Part shown: piece after piece, positions 8,157 to 15,925 of the stretch
How positions within the stretch are numbered: the first letter of the stretch is position 1
How the letters are laid out: the number at the start of each line of letters is the position of its first letter
Source of the DNA: Pseudonocardia asaccharolytica DSM 44247 = NBRC 16224
Lineage (GTDB): Bacteria; Actinomycetota; Actinomycetes; Mycobacteriales; Pseudonocardiaceae
Reading direction: 5' to 3'
DNA: 36,927 bases
Assembly (NCBI RefSeq): GCF_000423625.1
Contig: NZ_AUII01000034.1
Location: 1 to 36,927 of the forward strand
Notes under the pieces: model-generated
What the model was told of the DNA's origin: nothing
Seen by the model: the letters and a program-made list of their open reading frames with translations, nothing else
Database searches by the model: none
Position numbers and translations under genes: made by a program

Positions 8157-8642
8157 TCAGACGGTCCAGGTCTGCATGACCAGCGCACCCTCGCGGCGGG
8201 CCTGGAGGGTGGCGTCCAGCACGTCGAGCGGATGCATCGGGATGACGCCCTCGATCAGGTCGGTCTCCCGCATGCCATACAGCGCCGCCATCGCGAACCG
8301 GCAGGCGTAGACCTTGCCGCCCTCCTTCATGAACGTCTTGAGCTGGTTGTTGTAGGCCAGGCCACCGGGGAAGGCCTCGGCCCCCACGGTCGGGAAACCG
8401 CGGGTGGCCGAGGCCATCAGCACCCCGGGCCCGTAGAGGATCAGGCTGGTGTCGAAGCCCTTCCGGTTGATCCGGGTACAGGTGAGCATGTTGACCAGGC
8501 CGACCGAACCCTCGTAGGGCACGGTGTGCATGAAGACGTAGGCCTTCTCCCCCGGGTTCGCCTGAATGTCCTCGAACAGTTTTTCGTCGTAGTCGACGAT
8601 CGCGTCGCCCTCGTTGGCCCGTTCACCGACGATCTGCGCCAC
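8157..8642 (-). CDS. MSMEG_0572/Sll0783 (NitB-like) family protein
   Basis: This 161-residue protein belongs to the family named for Synechocystis Sll0783 and MSMEG_0572. The segments [20 protein letters not shown], '[17 protein letters not shown]', '[12 protein letters not shown]' and '[16 protein letters not shown]' are the family's recognisable blocks, and the protein ends in TWTV as relatives do. The single-domain alpha/beta layout with a Cys near residue 113 (VYACRF) resembles DsrE-type folds; that comparison is mine. Function is not established; in Nit1C operons it is linked to nitrile/cyanide nitrogen use. GTG at 8642 has GAAGGAG upstream. It is the third gene of the reductase unit, 57 bp after the 86-residue protein, and is followed by a terminator. 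Confidence 0.8.
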   Translation of the reverse strand: MAQIVGERANEGDAIVDYDEKLFEDIQANPGEKAYVFMHTVPYEGSVGLVNMLTCTRINRKGFDTSLILYGPGVLMASATRGFPTVGAEAFPGGLAYNNQLKTFMKEGGKVYACRFAMAALYGMRETDLIEGVIPMHPLDVLDATLQARREGALVMQTWTV

Positions 8643-8699
8643 AGGTTCTCCTTCTGGGTTGGGGTTGTCTTCTGGTTTGGGGTTGATGAGGTCGAGGGA

Positions 8700-8960
8700 T
8701 CAGACCGCCGGCCCGCGGAGCGGAGGCGGCGGTTCCCACGTCTTGCGGTGGCTGCCCGGCATGGCCTTCATGATCTTGTGACGCACGGGCCACGGAAGCA
8801 GCGCATAGATCGGCGCGAATACCTTCAGCCAAAAGATCTCCTTCGCACCCCTCGGGGCCCGCGGCGCGGGCGTGCCCTGGCGGGTGGCCAGTCGCCGGTG
8901 GGCGTCGACGAGCAGGTAATGCTCCGAGTTGCTGCGAAGCCAGCGGAAGAAGGACGACAT
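8700..8960 (-). CDS. Small conserved-looking protein of unknown function (86 aa)
   Basis: The ATG at 8960 overlaps the stop of the flavoprotein gene (TGATG), so the two are translationally coupled. The 86 residues are basic, with an N-terminal helix (SSFFRWLRSNSEHYLLVDAH) and a hydrophobic/amphipathic stretch 'FWLKVFAPIYALLPWPVRHKI' at about 43-63. A proline-rich tail follows. The hydrophobic stretch is short for a transmembrane helix and may be a membrane-surface or protein-docking helix. I do not recognise the family. Its sandwiching between the disulfide reductase and the Sll0783-like gene suggests the three act together. Confidence 0.6.
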   Translation of the reverse strand: MSSFFRWLRSNSEHYLLVDAHRRLATRQGTPAPRAPRGAKEIFWLKVFAPIYALLPWPVRHKIMKAMPGSHRKTWEPPPPLRGPAV

Positions 8961-10309
8961 CACTTCCCCTGCCGCGCGGCGGCGAGGCCATTGGTCGCGG
9001 CGACGACGATGGGCTCGTTGAGCGCACCGATCGCCGGGGAGTAGACGTTCTCCATCGTCGACAGGTCGTGGAAGGTCATCCCGAACTTCACGGCCATCGC
9101 CAGGAAGTCGGCCCGTTCCTTGATCCCCTCGCCGCCGCCGACCAGCTGCGCCCCGATCAGCCGCAGCGAGTCCGGCTCGGCGAGCAGCTTGACCTTCACC
9201 TTCTTGACCCCCGGGTAGTAGCGGGCCCGGGAGATCCCCTCGGCCACCCCCAACACGTAGGGGATGCCCAGCGCGGTGGCCGTGGCCTCGCCGAACGAGG
9301 CGCCGCCGATGACCCACCTGCCCGCCGGGGTGCCCCACGGCACATACACCGCCCGATAGGCCCGATCCCCGCCGCCGGCGTTGACCCCGGCCACCTTGCC
9401 CTGGGCGTAGGCGTGCGACCCGGTCAGCCCCTGCAGCGGCACCCCGGTCAGCCCGTGCGGGATCTCGGTGACATCCCCCGCCGCCCACACCTCCGGCGCC
9501 GAGGTCTGCATGTGATCGTCGACGACGATCCCGCCGGTGGAACCCAGCTTCAGCCCGGCCGCCGCGGCGAGGCGGTTGTTCGGGGTCTTGTGCGTGGCCA
9601 CGACGACCAGATCCGCCGGCAGCTCACCCGCGGACGTCCGGACCGCCCGGACCGTGCCCCCGGCCTCACCGAGGAAGGCCTCCAGGGAGGTGTTGAAATG
9701 CAGGTGCACGCCCAGCTCGCGCCAGGACTCCTCGACCGGCGCCATGATGTCCGGGTCGGCCACCGCGGCCAGCGCGTACGGGTGGGGGTCGATCAGGTGG
9801 GTCTCGACGCCGCGGTGCGCCAGCGCGGTGACCATCTCCGCACCGAGCGGGGAGGCCTCGACGACCACCGCCTTCTTGACGGTGTCGAGAACCTTGTCCC
9901 ACTCCATGGCCCGGCGGATATTCTTCACGTAGTACAGCCCGCCGAGAGCGCCGCCGGGCACCCCCGGGTCGGCATAGTCGAAGCCGGTCGCGAGGACCAG
10001 CCCGTCCCAGCCGACGGTGCCCTCGCCCGCCACCGTGACGGTGCGGGCCGCGGTGTCGACCGCGGTCACCTCGGCCTCGTAGCGGACGTCGATCCCGGCC
10101 TCCACATAGGCCTGCTTGCCGGCCAGGAACAGCTTCTCGAAGCTCTCGATCTCGCCGCCGTGCACATAGGGAATGCCGCACGGGCTGTAGGCCACGTCCT
10201 CGAACTGGGTATAGACGACCACCTCGGCGCCGGGATCGACGGCCTTGACCCCGCCCGCGGCACCCAGCCCCGCCGCTCCCCCACCGATCACCACTGTCCT
10301 GCGCGGCAC
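8960..10309 (-). CDS. CoA-disulfide reductase-like FAD/NAD(P)H oxidoreductase
   Basis: This is a single-cysteine member of the pyridine-nucleotide disulfide oxidoreductase superfamily (CoA-disulfide reductase/NADH oxidase branch). The FAD dinucleotide fold VVIGGGAAGLGAAGG is at the N-terminus. The redox cysteine is Cys44 in SPCGIPY, an isolated Cys rather than a CxxxxC pair. A second Rossmann segment (near 'EASPLGAEMVTALAHRG') binds NAD(P)H, and 'VWAAGDVTE' is the second FAD motif. The C-terminal dimerisation domain is present. I favour GTG at 10309, preceded by GGAAGG; an in-frame GTG at 10348 would add MNIFGGNGGRRSD. Such enzymes reduce low-molecular-weight disulfides such as CoA disulfide. 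Adjacent CoM genes make a CoM-disulfide or CoM-persulfide reductase role attractive but inferred. Confidence 0.82.
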   Translation of the reverse strand: MPRRTVVIGGGAAGLGAAGGVKAVDPGAEVVVYTQFEDVAYSPCGIPYVHGGEIESFEKLFLAGKQAYVEAGIDVRYEAEVTAVDTAARTVTVAGEGTVGWDGLVLATGFDYADPGVPGGALGGLYYVKNIRRAMEWDKVLDTVKKAVVVEASPLGAEMVTALAHRGVETHLIDPHPYALAAVADPDIMAPVEESWRELGVHLHFNTSLEAFLGEAGGTVRAVRTSAGELPADLVVVATHKTPNNRLAAAAGLKLGSTGGIVVDDHMQTSAPEVWAAGDVTEIPHGLTGVPLQGLTGSHAYAQGKVAGVNAGGGDRAYRAVYVPWGTPAGRWVIGGASFGEATATALGIPYVLGVAEGISRARYYPGVKKVKVKLLAEPDSLRLIGAQLVGGGEGIKERADFLAMAVKFGMTFHDLSTMENVYSPAIGALNEPIVVAATNGLAAARQGK

Positions 10310-10348
10310 GTCGGACCGCCTTCCGCCGTTCCCGCCGAAGATGTTCAC

Positions 10349-10394
10349 TATCTGAGATAAATATGTACGATACTCAACGAATACGGTGTGTCAA
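10349..10394 (-). promoter_or_regulatory. Promoter and palindromic operator of the reductase unit
   Basis: On the minus strand TTGACA (10394-10389), 16 bases, then TATCGT (10372-10367) form a good housekeeping-type promoter. Just downstream, 10349-10359 reads TATCTGAGATA, a perfect 11-bp palindrome. It overlaps the probable transcription start region and is a candidate repressor site. The patch is markedly AT-rich for this genome. It begins directly at the stop of the upstream lyase gene, so the reductase genes can be transcribed separately from the CoM operon. Confidence 0.6.
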
Positions 10395-11915
10395 TCACCG
10401 CGCGCGGCGACTCGTCTCCCGCGCCCGCGCCAGAAGGGCCTCCTCGGCGCGATCGAACTCCGCGCTCCGCGCGGCGGCCTCGGTCGCGAGATCGCGCAGC
10501 TCGGCCCGCAGCCCGCGGGTCATGTCCGCGAACGCGGCCGGTGCCGCCCCGCCCTCGGCCCGCCGCGACCCGACGATCTGTTCGGGATCGAGCACGGCCG
10601 ACAGATCCGCGTCTGCCAGGCCCCACGTCCGTCCGGTGTGTTCCAGCGCGGCGGTGTTGATCATCTCGCCGGTGATCCGCGAACCCGGGACTCCGGCGCG
10701 ACTGGCCTCCCGCACCGTGTTGCCGACGACGACGTAGGCGGTCCGGTAGTCCACGCCCAGGCGCTGCACGAGGTACTCGGCGAGATCGGTGGCCTGCGTA
10801 TAGCCGCGGTCGAGCTCCTCGCGCATCCGGTCGGGATTGACCCGCAACGTCCGGATGACACCGCTGATCAATCGGGTGATCCGCATGCTCAGGTCCAGGG
10901 CCCGCGGAACCTCGCCGTAGGCGAAGATCAAGTTGTCGCTCCGGGCAGACGGGCTCTTGATGACCGCCAGGAACCCGGTGAGCCGCCCGATCACCACGCC
11001 GGACGCCCCACGCACGATCGCCAGCGCATACGGGTTGCGCTTCTGCGGCATGAGGACGCTGGAGCGGGTGTAGGCGTCGTCGAGATCGACGAAGTCGAAC
11101 TCCGAGGAGGAGAAGATCTCCAGATCCTCGGCGAGCTTCGAGAAGTTGGACAGCAGGCTCGCGGCGGTCGCGAGGATATGGATCAGGCCGTCGACCTGCC
11201 ACATCGCGTCACGGGTATGCGGGATGACGCGGGGGAAGCCGAGCGCCGCCGCGATCGGCCCGCGGTCGGACAGCAGCCGGGTGCCGTTGACACAGCCCGC
11301 GCCGCCCGGGCTGGCGTCGACCCAGTCGAGCTCGTCGAGCAACCGGTCGGCGTCGCGGACCGCCGAGTAGACGAACGAGAGCAGGTAGTGCCCGAACGTC
11401 GAGGGCTGTGCCTTCTGCAGATACGTCTGGTCGGGCAACAGGGTGGACGCGTGCGTCTCGGCCGCATCGACGACGTCGCGGGCGAACACGACGGTCTCCT
11501 CGACCAGCCCGATGAGCTGGCGGCGCAGGTGCAGGCGCAGCGCCACCCGCGCCGCTTCCCGCCGCGGCCGCCCGGCGTGCAGCCAGCCGGCGACGTCCCC
11601 GATCCGGGAGACGAAGAAGTGCTCGCGGGAGTTGTACGGCTCGCCGTGCACCGGGTCGTACGGGAAGTCCTCCGCCGCGATCTCGGTGACCTCCAGCAGC
11701 AACGCCAGCAGCTTGCGGCAGGCCTCGTCGGGGACGATGCCGCGGCGGTGCAGGTCCAGCACGTGCGCGAGGTCGGCCAGGTTGAGCCCGTGGTGCAGGA
11801 AGCCGGCATCGGCGTTCTCCAGCGCGAAGCCGGAGTCGATCAGCTCGGGTGCGGGGCCGTTCTGCGGGAACCCCGCCTCCCGGACGCGTCGCGGTGTCGT
11901 GTCGGGCTGGGTCAT
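10395..11915 (-). CDS. Aspartase/fumarase-superfamily lyase, argininosuccinate-lyase-like; putative CoM biosynthesis enzyme (XcbC1/XcbD1 type)
   Basis: This 506-residue lyase carries the superfamily signature loop TRSSVLMPQKRNP at about 283-295 (mobile loop with the catalytic Ser) and an argininosuccinate-lyase-like QKAQPSTFGHYLLSF at about 168-182. Known family members do beta-elimination. Arginine biosynthesis is an unlikely role because no other arg gene is nearby. It sits last in an operon with a ComA homologue, a second superfamily lyase and a D-cysteine-desulfhydrase-like enzyme, the same combination as xcbB1-C1-D1-E1 of Xanthobacter. In that pathway one lyase eliminates phosphate from phosphosulfolactate to give sulfoacrylate. 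I cannot tell from sequence which of the two lyases does that. The ATG at 11915 overlaps the preceding stop (ATGA). Confidence 0.75.
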   Translation of the reverse strand: MTQPDTTPRRVREAGFPQNGPAPELIDSGFALENADAGFLHHGLNLADLAHVLDLHRRGIVPDEACRKLLALLLEVTEIAAEDFPYDPVHGEPYNSREHFFVSRIGDVAGWLHAGRPRREAARVALRLHLRRQLIGLVEETVVFARDVVDAAETHASTLLPDQTYLQKAQPSTFGHYLLSFVYSAVRDADRLLDELDWVDASPGGAGCVNGTRLLSDRGPIAAALGFPRVIPHTRDAMWQVDGLIHILATAASLLSNFSKLAEDLEIFSSSEFDFVDLDDAYTRSSVLMPQKRNPYALAIVRGASGVVIGRLTGFLAVIKSPSARSDNLIFAYGEVPRALDLSMRITRLISGVIRTLRVNPDRMREELDRGYTQATDLAEYLVQRLGVDYRTAYVVVGNTVREASRAGVPGSRITGEMINTAALEHTGRTWGLADADLSAVLDPEQIVGSRRAEGGAAPAAFADMTRGLRAELRDLATEAAARSAEFDRAEEALLARARETSRRAR

Positions 11916-12895
11916 GCCGTTCCCTTCATCATCGTCCGGACGGCCGGCAGGATCCCGCCCGTATGCCACCACACGACGGCGCCCGCCCCGTCGGCCAGCC
12001 GATCGACCGCCACGGAGAGGGCCTCCGCGCCGTAGGTCTCGTCGAGCAGCAGACCCTCGGTGTGCAGCGCCAGCCGGGCCCGCTCCCGCTCGAGCTCCGA
12101 CGCGATGCCGAACCCGGAACCGCGGGCGTCGACGAACGTGCATGCGTCCGGCCGGGGTGGCGTGGTCCCGAGCAGGGCGGCGCAGCCGGCGGCCAGTGCG
12201 TGTACCCGCGCGGCGATCTCCTCGGGCGGACGGCTGACCGACACGCCGAGCACCGGCACCTCGAGGTCGACCGCGGCGAGCCCGGCCAGCAGTCCGGCGA
12301 TGCTCCCCCCGGACCCGACGGGCAGCACGATCACCGACGGAGGCGCCGCCAGCTGGGCGGCGAGCTCGGCCGCGGCGGCCGCGAACCCGACGGCGCCGAG
12401 CGGCGTCGATCCCCCGCGCGGGACACCGAAACCACGCGGGCCGAGCTCGGCCAGCCGCGCGGCGACCTGCCGGTCGACCGCCTCGCGCTGCGACCCCCCG
12501 GTCGGCCGCAGCCTCGCCCCGGCCGCGACGGCGAGCGCCAGGTTCGGCGAGTCCGGCTCGCCCCAGATCACCAGTTCGCAGCCCATTCCCACGCTCCGCG
12601 CCGCCTGGGCGGCCGCGGCACAGAAGTTGGACCCGGGACCGCCGCCGGTGACGAACACCTCGGCGCCGCGGGCGCGGGCAGCCCCGAGCAGGAACTCCAG
12701 CGGACGGGCCTTGTTGCCGGCCATCCCGAAGCCGATGAGATCGTCCCGCTTGACCAGCAGCAGGCCGCAGCCCAGGGCCGCCTCCAGCCGCTCCGCCCGC
12801 ATCAGCGGGGTCGGGAGCAGCGCGAGCCGCACCCGGGGCAGCGCCGTCCACGGCGCACCCGCCGGCTGCCGTGCGGTCGCCGCGGGACGGTTCAC
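11912..12895 (-). CDS. PLP-dependent D-cysteine desulfhydrase-like enzyme; putative CoM biosynthesis (XcbE1 type)
   Basis: This 327-residue fold-type II PLP enzyme is related to D-cysteine desulfhydrase and ACC deaminase. The PLP lysine is Lys62 in MAGNKARPLEF, the substrate-carboxylate loop is GGGPGSNFC at about 84-92, and the phosphate-binding glycine loop is PVGSGGSIAGLL near 207-218. In bacterial CoM biosynthesis the XcbE1 homologue belongs to this family and is linked to the later thiolation/decarboxylation chemistry; the exact step is not asserted here. The GTG start at 12895 overlaps the upstream stop (GTGA), and its own stop overlaps the next ATG, so it is embedded in the operon between the two lyases. 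Confidence 0.77.
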   Translation of the reverse strand: MNRPAATARQPAGAPWTALPRVRLALLPTPLMRAERLEAALGCGLLLVKRDDLIGFGMAGNKARPLEFLLGAARARGAEVFVTGGGPGSNFCAAAAQAARSVGMGCELVIWGEPDSPNLALAVAAGARLRPTGGSQREAVDRQVAARLAELGPRGFGVPRGGSTPLGAVGFAAAAAELAAQLAAPPSVIVLPVGSGGSIAGLLAGLAAVDLEVPVLGVSVSRPPEEIAARVHALAAGCAALLGTTPPRPDACTFVDARGSGFGIASELERERARLALHTEGLLLDETYGAEALSVAVDRLADGAGAVVWWHTGGILPAVRTMMKGTA

Positions 12896-14247
12896 GGCCA
12901 CTCCCGGGGCTCGGCGGCGCGTGCCGTCGCGGCCCTCGCCGCCACCGCGTCCACCATCTGGGCCGCGGCGTCGACAGCGGGCCCACCCGCCCAGGTCCGT
13001 ACCTGCTCGGCGGTGGCCAGGCCGCGGTTCACCAGGCCCGCAGCGAGCTCGGCGCCGTCCTCGCGGAGCAGTTCGTGCAGCGCCTGCTGGGCCCGGTGCT
13101 TGCCGATCCGCGCGGACAGCCCCGCGAGCACTCGCTCGGAGGCGAGCCCCGGCCCGAACCGGGTCACGTTGGCGGCCATGGCCTCGGGACGTACCTCGAG
13201 CCCGTCGACGAGCCCGAGTGCGATCCGCAGCGCCACCCCGGTCAGCTGGCACACCTCGGGCAGGGCGATCCATTCGGCCTTCCACGCCCGCCCGTCGCGC
13301 TCATGCCCGGCCACCATGCCCTCCACGAGCACCGCGGCGGAGGAGCGGGCGAGCCTGGCCAGCGTGTCGAGGTGCTCGCTGGCCTCGGGGTTGCGCTTGT
13401 GCGGCATCGTGATGCTGGAGACGGCGCCGGACGACGCGGGTTCGGCCAGCTCCCCGATCTCGGGCCGGGCCAGCTCGTACACCTCGGTGCCGATCCGGGC
13501 CAGGGTCCCGCAGATCAGCGCCAGCGTCGTGCCGAACTCGGCGATCCGGTCCCGCGCGGTCAGCCAGGAGATCCCAGGGTCGGCCAGCCCCAGCTCGGCG
13601 CAGAAGCGAGCCCGCAGCTCCAGGGCATCGGCCCCGAAGAACGCCAGCGCCCCGACCGCCCCGCCGAGCTGCCCGACGACCCAGCGGTCGCGGCCCTCGC
13701 ACAACCGCTGCAGATGCCGGCGCACCTCGTCGGCCCAGGACGCGACCTTGAGCCCGAACGTGATCGGGGCGCCCGGCTGGCCATGGGTCCGCCCGGCCAT
13801 CACGGTGGTGCGGTGGCGGCGCGCGAGATCGAGCAATGCCGCCTCGAGCGCACGCAGGTCTCGCCACGCGATGCCACCGACCTCGCGCATGACCAGCCCG
13901 AACCAGGTATCGGTGACGTCCTGCACGGTAGCCCCGACGTAGACGTGCTCGCGGACGTCCGCGGGCAGCACGTTCAGCAGCCCGCGGATCAGGCCGAGGG
14001 TGGAGTGCGAGGTGAGCCGGGTCTGCTCCGCGACGTGGTCGAGATCCAGCGCGTCGACCTTCGCCGCCGCCGTGATCTCCTCGGCGGCGGCGCCGGGCAC
14101 GATGCCGAGCGCGGCCTGGGCCCTCGCGAGCGCGGCGAGGATGTCCAGCCAGGACTGCAGCATCGCGCGCTCGTCGAAGACGCCGGCCAGCTCGGGCGTG
14201 CCCCACAGATGGGCGTAGAGCGTCGAGCTGCTCAGCCGGGTGCCCAC
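12892..14247 (-). CDS. Aspartase/fumarase-superfamily lyase, adenylosuccinate lyase/CMLE-like; putative CoM biosynthesis enzyme (XcbC1/XcbD1 type)
   Basis: This 451-residue lyase resembles class II fumarase-superfamily enzymes of the adenylosuccinate lyase and carboxymuconate cycloisomerase branch. The N-terminus reads LWGTPELAGVFDERAMLQ, GRTHGQPGAPITFG at about 152-165 holds the catalytic His region, and the signature loop is SSITMPHKRNP at about 277-287. Purine or protocatechuate genes are absent around it. Its place between a ComA homologue and a D-cysteine-desulfhydrase-like gene argues for phosphate elimination from phosphosulfolactate or a related step in coenzyme M synthesis. The GTG at 14247 lies 16 bases inside the preceding gene; later starts would remove the conserved N-terminal helix. 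Confidence 0.75.
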   Translation of the reverse strand: MGTRLSSSTLYAHLWGTPELAGVFDERAMLQSWLDILAALARAQAALGIVPGAAAEEITAAAKVDALDLDHVAEQTRLTSHSTLGLIRGLLNVLPADVREHVYVGATVQDVTDTWFGLVMREVGGIAWRDLRALEAALLDLARRHRTTVMAGRTHGQPGAPITFGLKVASWADEVRRHLQRLCEGRDRWVVGQLGGAVGALAFFGADALELRARFCAELGLADPGISWLTARDRIAEFGTTLALICGTLARIGTEVYELARPEIGELAEPASSGAVSSITMPHKRNPEASEHLDTLARLARSSAAVLVEGMVAGHERDGRAWKAEWIALPEVCQLTGVALRIALGLVDGLEVRPEAMAANVTRFGPGLASERVLAGLSARIGKHRAQQALHELLREDGAELAAGLVNRGLATAEQVRTWAGGPAVDAAAQMVDAVAARAATARAAEPREWP

Positions 14248-15131
14248 GATGGCTCCTGCGCCGCCAGCAGATCCAGCGCCTCGCGGATGTGGTCGAGCGA
14301 GGACCCCCACGGCACGCTGGCCCAGCCAGGGCCCGACTCGACGTGTTCCTCCTGGAGGCAGCATTTGGTGAGCACCGGCCCCGCGCTCGCCTCGACCGCA
14401 CGCTTCGGGCAGAAGTCCACCGTGGGCGGGTCCTCGCCGTAGAACCAGCGGTGGATCTGCCGCGACCGGGCGCAGCCCAGCAGCGTCCAGGCGGCGCGCG
14501 GCGGATGTTCGTCGAGATAGGACACCCGAGCCCGCGGGATCTCGCCGCCGGAGCCGCGGCACGGCAGCAGGTAGTGCTCGGCCGGATGCCGGCCTGCGAG
14601 CTCAGCGAGCTCCGTCAGCTCGCCGACCAGCTCGATCGGCCGCAGCGACTCGGTGACCGCGAGGACCCGGCGGGCCTGGTCGAGCAGCTTCGCGGGCTGC
14701 GGCGGGACGACCTCACGGACGGTGATCACCAGCGGCTGCGGTTCCAGGATGACGTTCACGTGGGCGTACCGGCCCTGCACGGCGACGGCGCGGGCGTCGG
14801 GCGCCCGGCGGCGGGCGATGGCCGCGAGCACGGACGGAATCGCGACATCGGCCTCGTCCTCGACCACGAACGCGCAGTCCGGCGGCCCGGCGAGCAGCTC
14901 CACCGCGACGATCGGGGAGAACAGCTCGGTATCCGACGCGCGGGTGATGTACAGCAGCGCCGTGCGCTCGCCGGAGCGGGCGACGACGAACCGGGTGCGC
15001 CGGTAGGCGTCGCGCCCGAGCAGATGTGCCCGCAGCGCCGCCGCCTCCAGCGCGACCCCCGCGGGCACCGTCGTCACCGAGACCCCGCGGTATCGGTTCG
15101 GGACGAGGTTGGGTCCGGCGGGCACGCTCAC
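14232..15131 (-). CDS. Unrecognised cysteine-containing protein inside the CoM operon (299 aa)
   Basis: I do not recognise this family. The 299 residues have no signal peptide or membrane segment. There are six cysteines: Cys86, then five in the C-terminal half (Cys191 in PCRGSGGE, Cys220 in LGCARSR, Cys241 in DFCPKRA, and the vicinal pair Cys257-Cys258 in TKCCLQEEH). Several conserved-looking His and Glu residues lie nearby, which could form a metal or iron-sulfur site or a thiol relay. GTG at 15131 overlaps the comA-like stop (GTGA), and its own 3' end overlaps the next lyase, so it is an integral operon member. A role in the sulfur-transfer or reduction step of CoM synthesis is a guess from context only. 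Confidence 0.7.
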   Translation of the reverse strand: MSVPAGPNLVPNRYRGVSVTTVPAGVALEAAALRAHLLGRDAYRRTRFVVARSGERTALLYITRASDTELFSPIVAVELLAGPPDCAFVVEDEADVAIPSVLAAIARRRAPDARAVAVQGRYAHVNVILEPQPLVITVREVVPPQPAKLLDQARRVLAVTESLRPIELVGELTELAELAGRHPAEHYLLPCRGSGGEIPRARVSYLDEHPPRAAWTLLGCARSRQIHRWFYGEDPPTVDFCPKRAVEASAGPVLTKCCLQEEHVESGPGWASVPWGSSLDHIREALDLLAAQEPSWAPG

Positions 15132-15922
15132 GCCGTGTCCGATCCGGCGAGCTCCCGGCGCGGCGCGAGCGCCGTATCGGACCGCAGCCCCAGCCGCAGC
15201 GTCTCGGCCGACAGCACGTCGCCCGGCGCCACATTGCCGAGGTTGACCGCGGGCCCGAACCGCCGGATGAACCAGGCCTGCTGCGCCGCGCGGGGCGCCT
15301 CGAACAGAACCCGCTCCACCCCGACGGCGACGGCCACCGCCTCCACAACGTCCGGCCGGACCCGGCCCGCGGCGTCGAAGGTGCCGACGGTGCCGCTCTG
15401 CCGGCCTTCGGTGACGACGAGCCAGGCACCCGCGTCGAGGTCGGCGCGGCATTCGGCGGGCCAGTGCCGGGCGGCCAGCTGCTCGCCCGGCGCCTTCGCG
15501 CCGACCTCGGCCAGCACCGTGAACGTCCGGGCCGCCCCGCGGATGAGCGCGCGCTTCTCGGTGGGCGGCATCGTGACCGTCCCGCGGGAGACCTCGACGT
15601 GCGAGAACCCGGTATCCCGCGCCCACGCCAGGCACTCCGCGGCACGGCCCTGCGCCCACGCGATCTCCAGCAGCGTCCCGCCGAGACAGGCCGCGACGCC
15701 GTGTTCGGCGAGCAGGCCGAGCTTGGCGGGCAGCGCCGTGTCGACGTAGGCGGTACCCCAGCCGACCTTCCAGATGTCGAGATGCGCCGCGGCGGAGGCG
15801 AGCACATCGGCGGTGGCGATGCGTCCGATGCCGGGGTCGAGGACGTGGGTCAGGCCCACCGCCCGCGGTTTGGCCGGGCGGGGCGGGAGGTCGAGGAAGC
15901 CGGCTGGCACCGAGGTCGCCAC
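15128..15922 (-). CDS. comA: Phosphosulfolactate synthase (ComA/XcbB1 homologue)
   Basis: This 264-residue TIM-barrel protein matches ComA, which adds sulfite to phosphoenolpyruvate to give (R)-phosphosulfolactate, the first committed step of coenzyme M synthesis. Family motifs appear in order: GLTHVLDPGIG (23-33), KVGWGT (52-57), GGTLLE (81-86), EVGAK (139-143), EGRQSG (172-177), FEAP (207-210), and QQAWFIRRFGPAVNLGN (214-230). The length is normal for the family. GTG at 15922 follows the upstream stop by 3 bases. It heads the recognisable part of the operon. Among bacteria, ComA homologues are also found in sulfolactate-forming Bacillus (YitD), but the neighbouring lyases and PLP enzyme point to the CoM pathway. 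Confidence 0.88.
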   Translation of the reverse strand: MATSVPAGFLDLPPRPAKPRAVGLTHVLDPGIGRIATADVLASAAAHLDIWKVGWGTAYVDTALPAKLGLLAEHGVAACLGGTLLEIAWAQGRAAECLAWARDTGFSHVEVSRGTVTMPPTEKRALIRGAARTFTVLAEVGAKAPGEQLAARHWPAECRADLDAGAWLVVTEGRQSGTVGTFDAAGRVRPDVVEAVAVAVGVERVLFEAPRAAQQAWFIRRFGPAVNLGNVAPGDVLSAETLRLGLRSDTALAPRRELAGSDTA

Positions 15923-15925
15923 GGC

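Noticed and set aside
10395..11915. Arginine biosynthesis gene argH
   Set aside because: The protein is argininosuccinate-lyase-like, but no arg genes are near and it is coupled to a ComA homologue and a second superfamily lyase, which fits CoM synthesis better.
11912..12895. ACC deaminase
   Set aside because: It shares the fold, but operon context and the XcbE1 precedent favour the D-cysteine-desulfhydrase-like CoM enzyme; no ethylene-related context is present.
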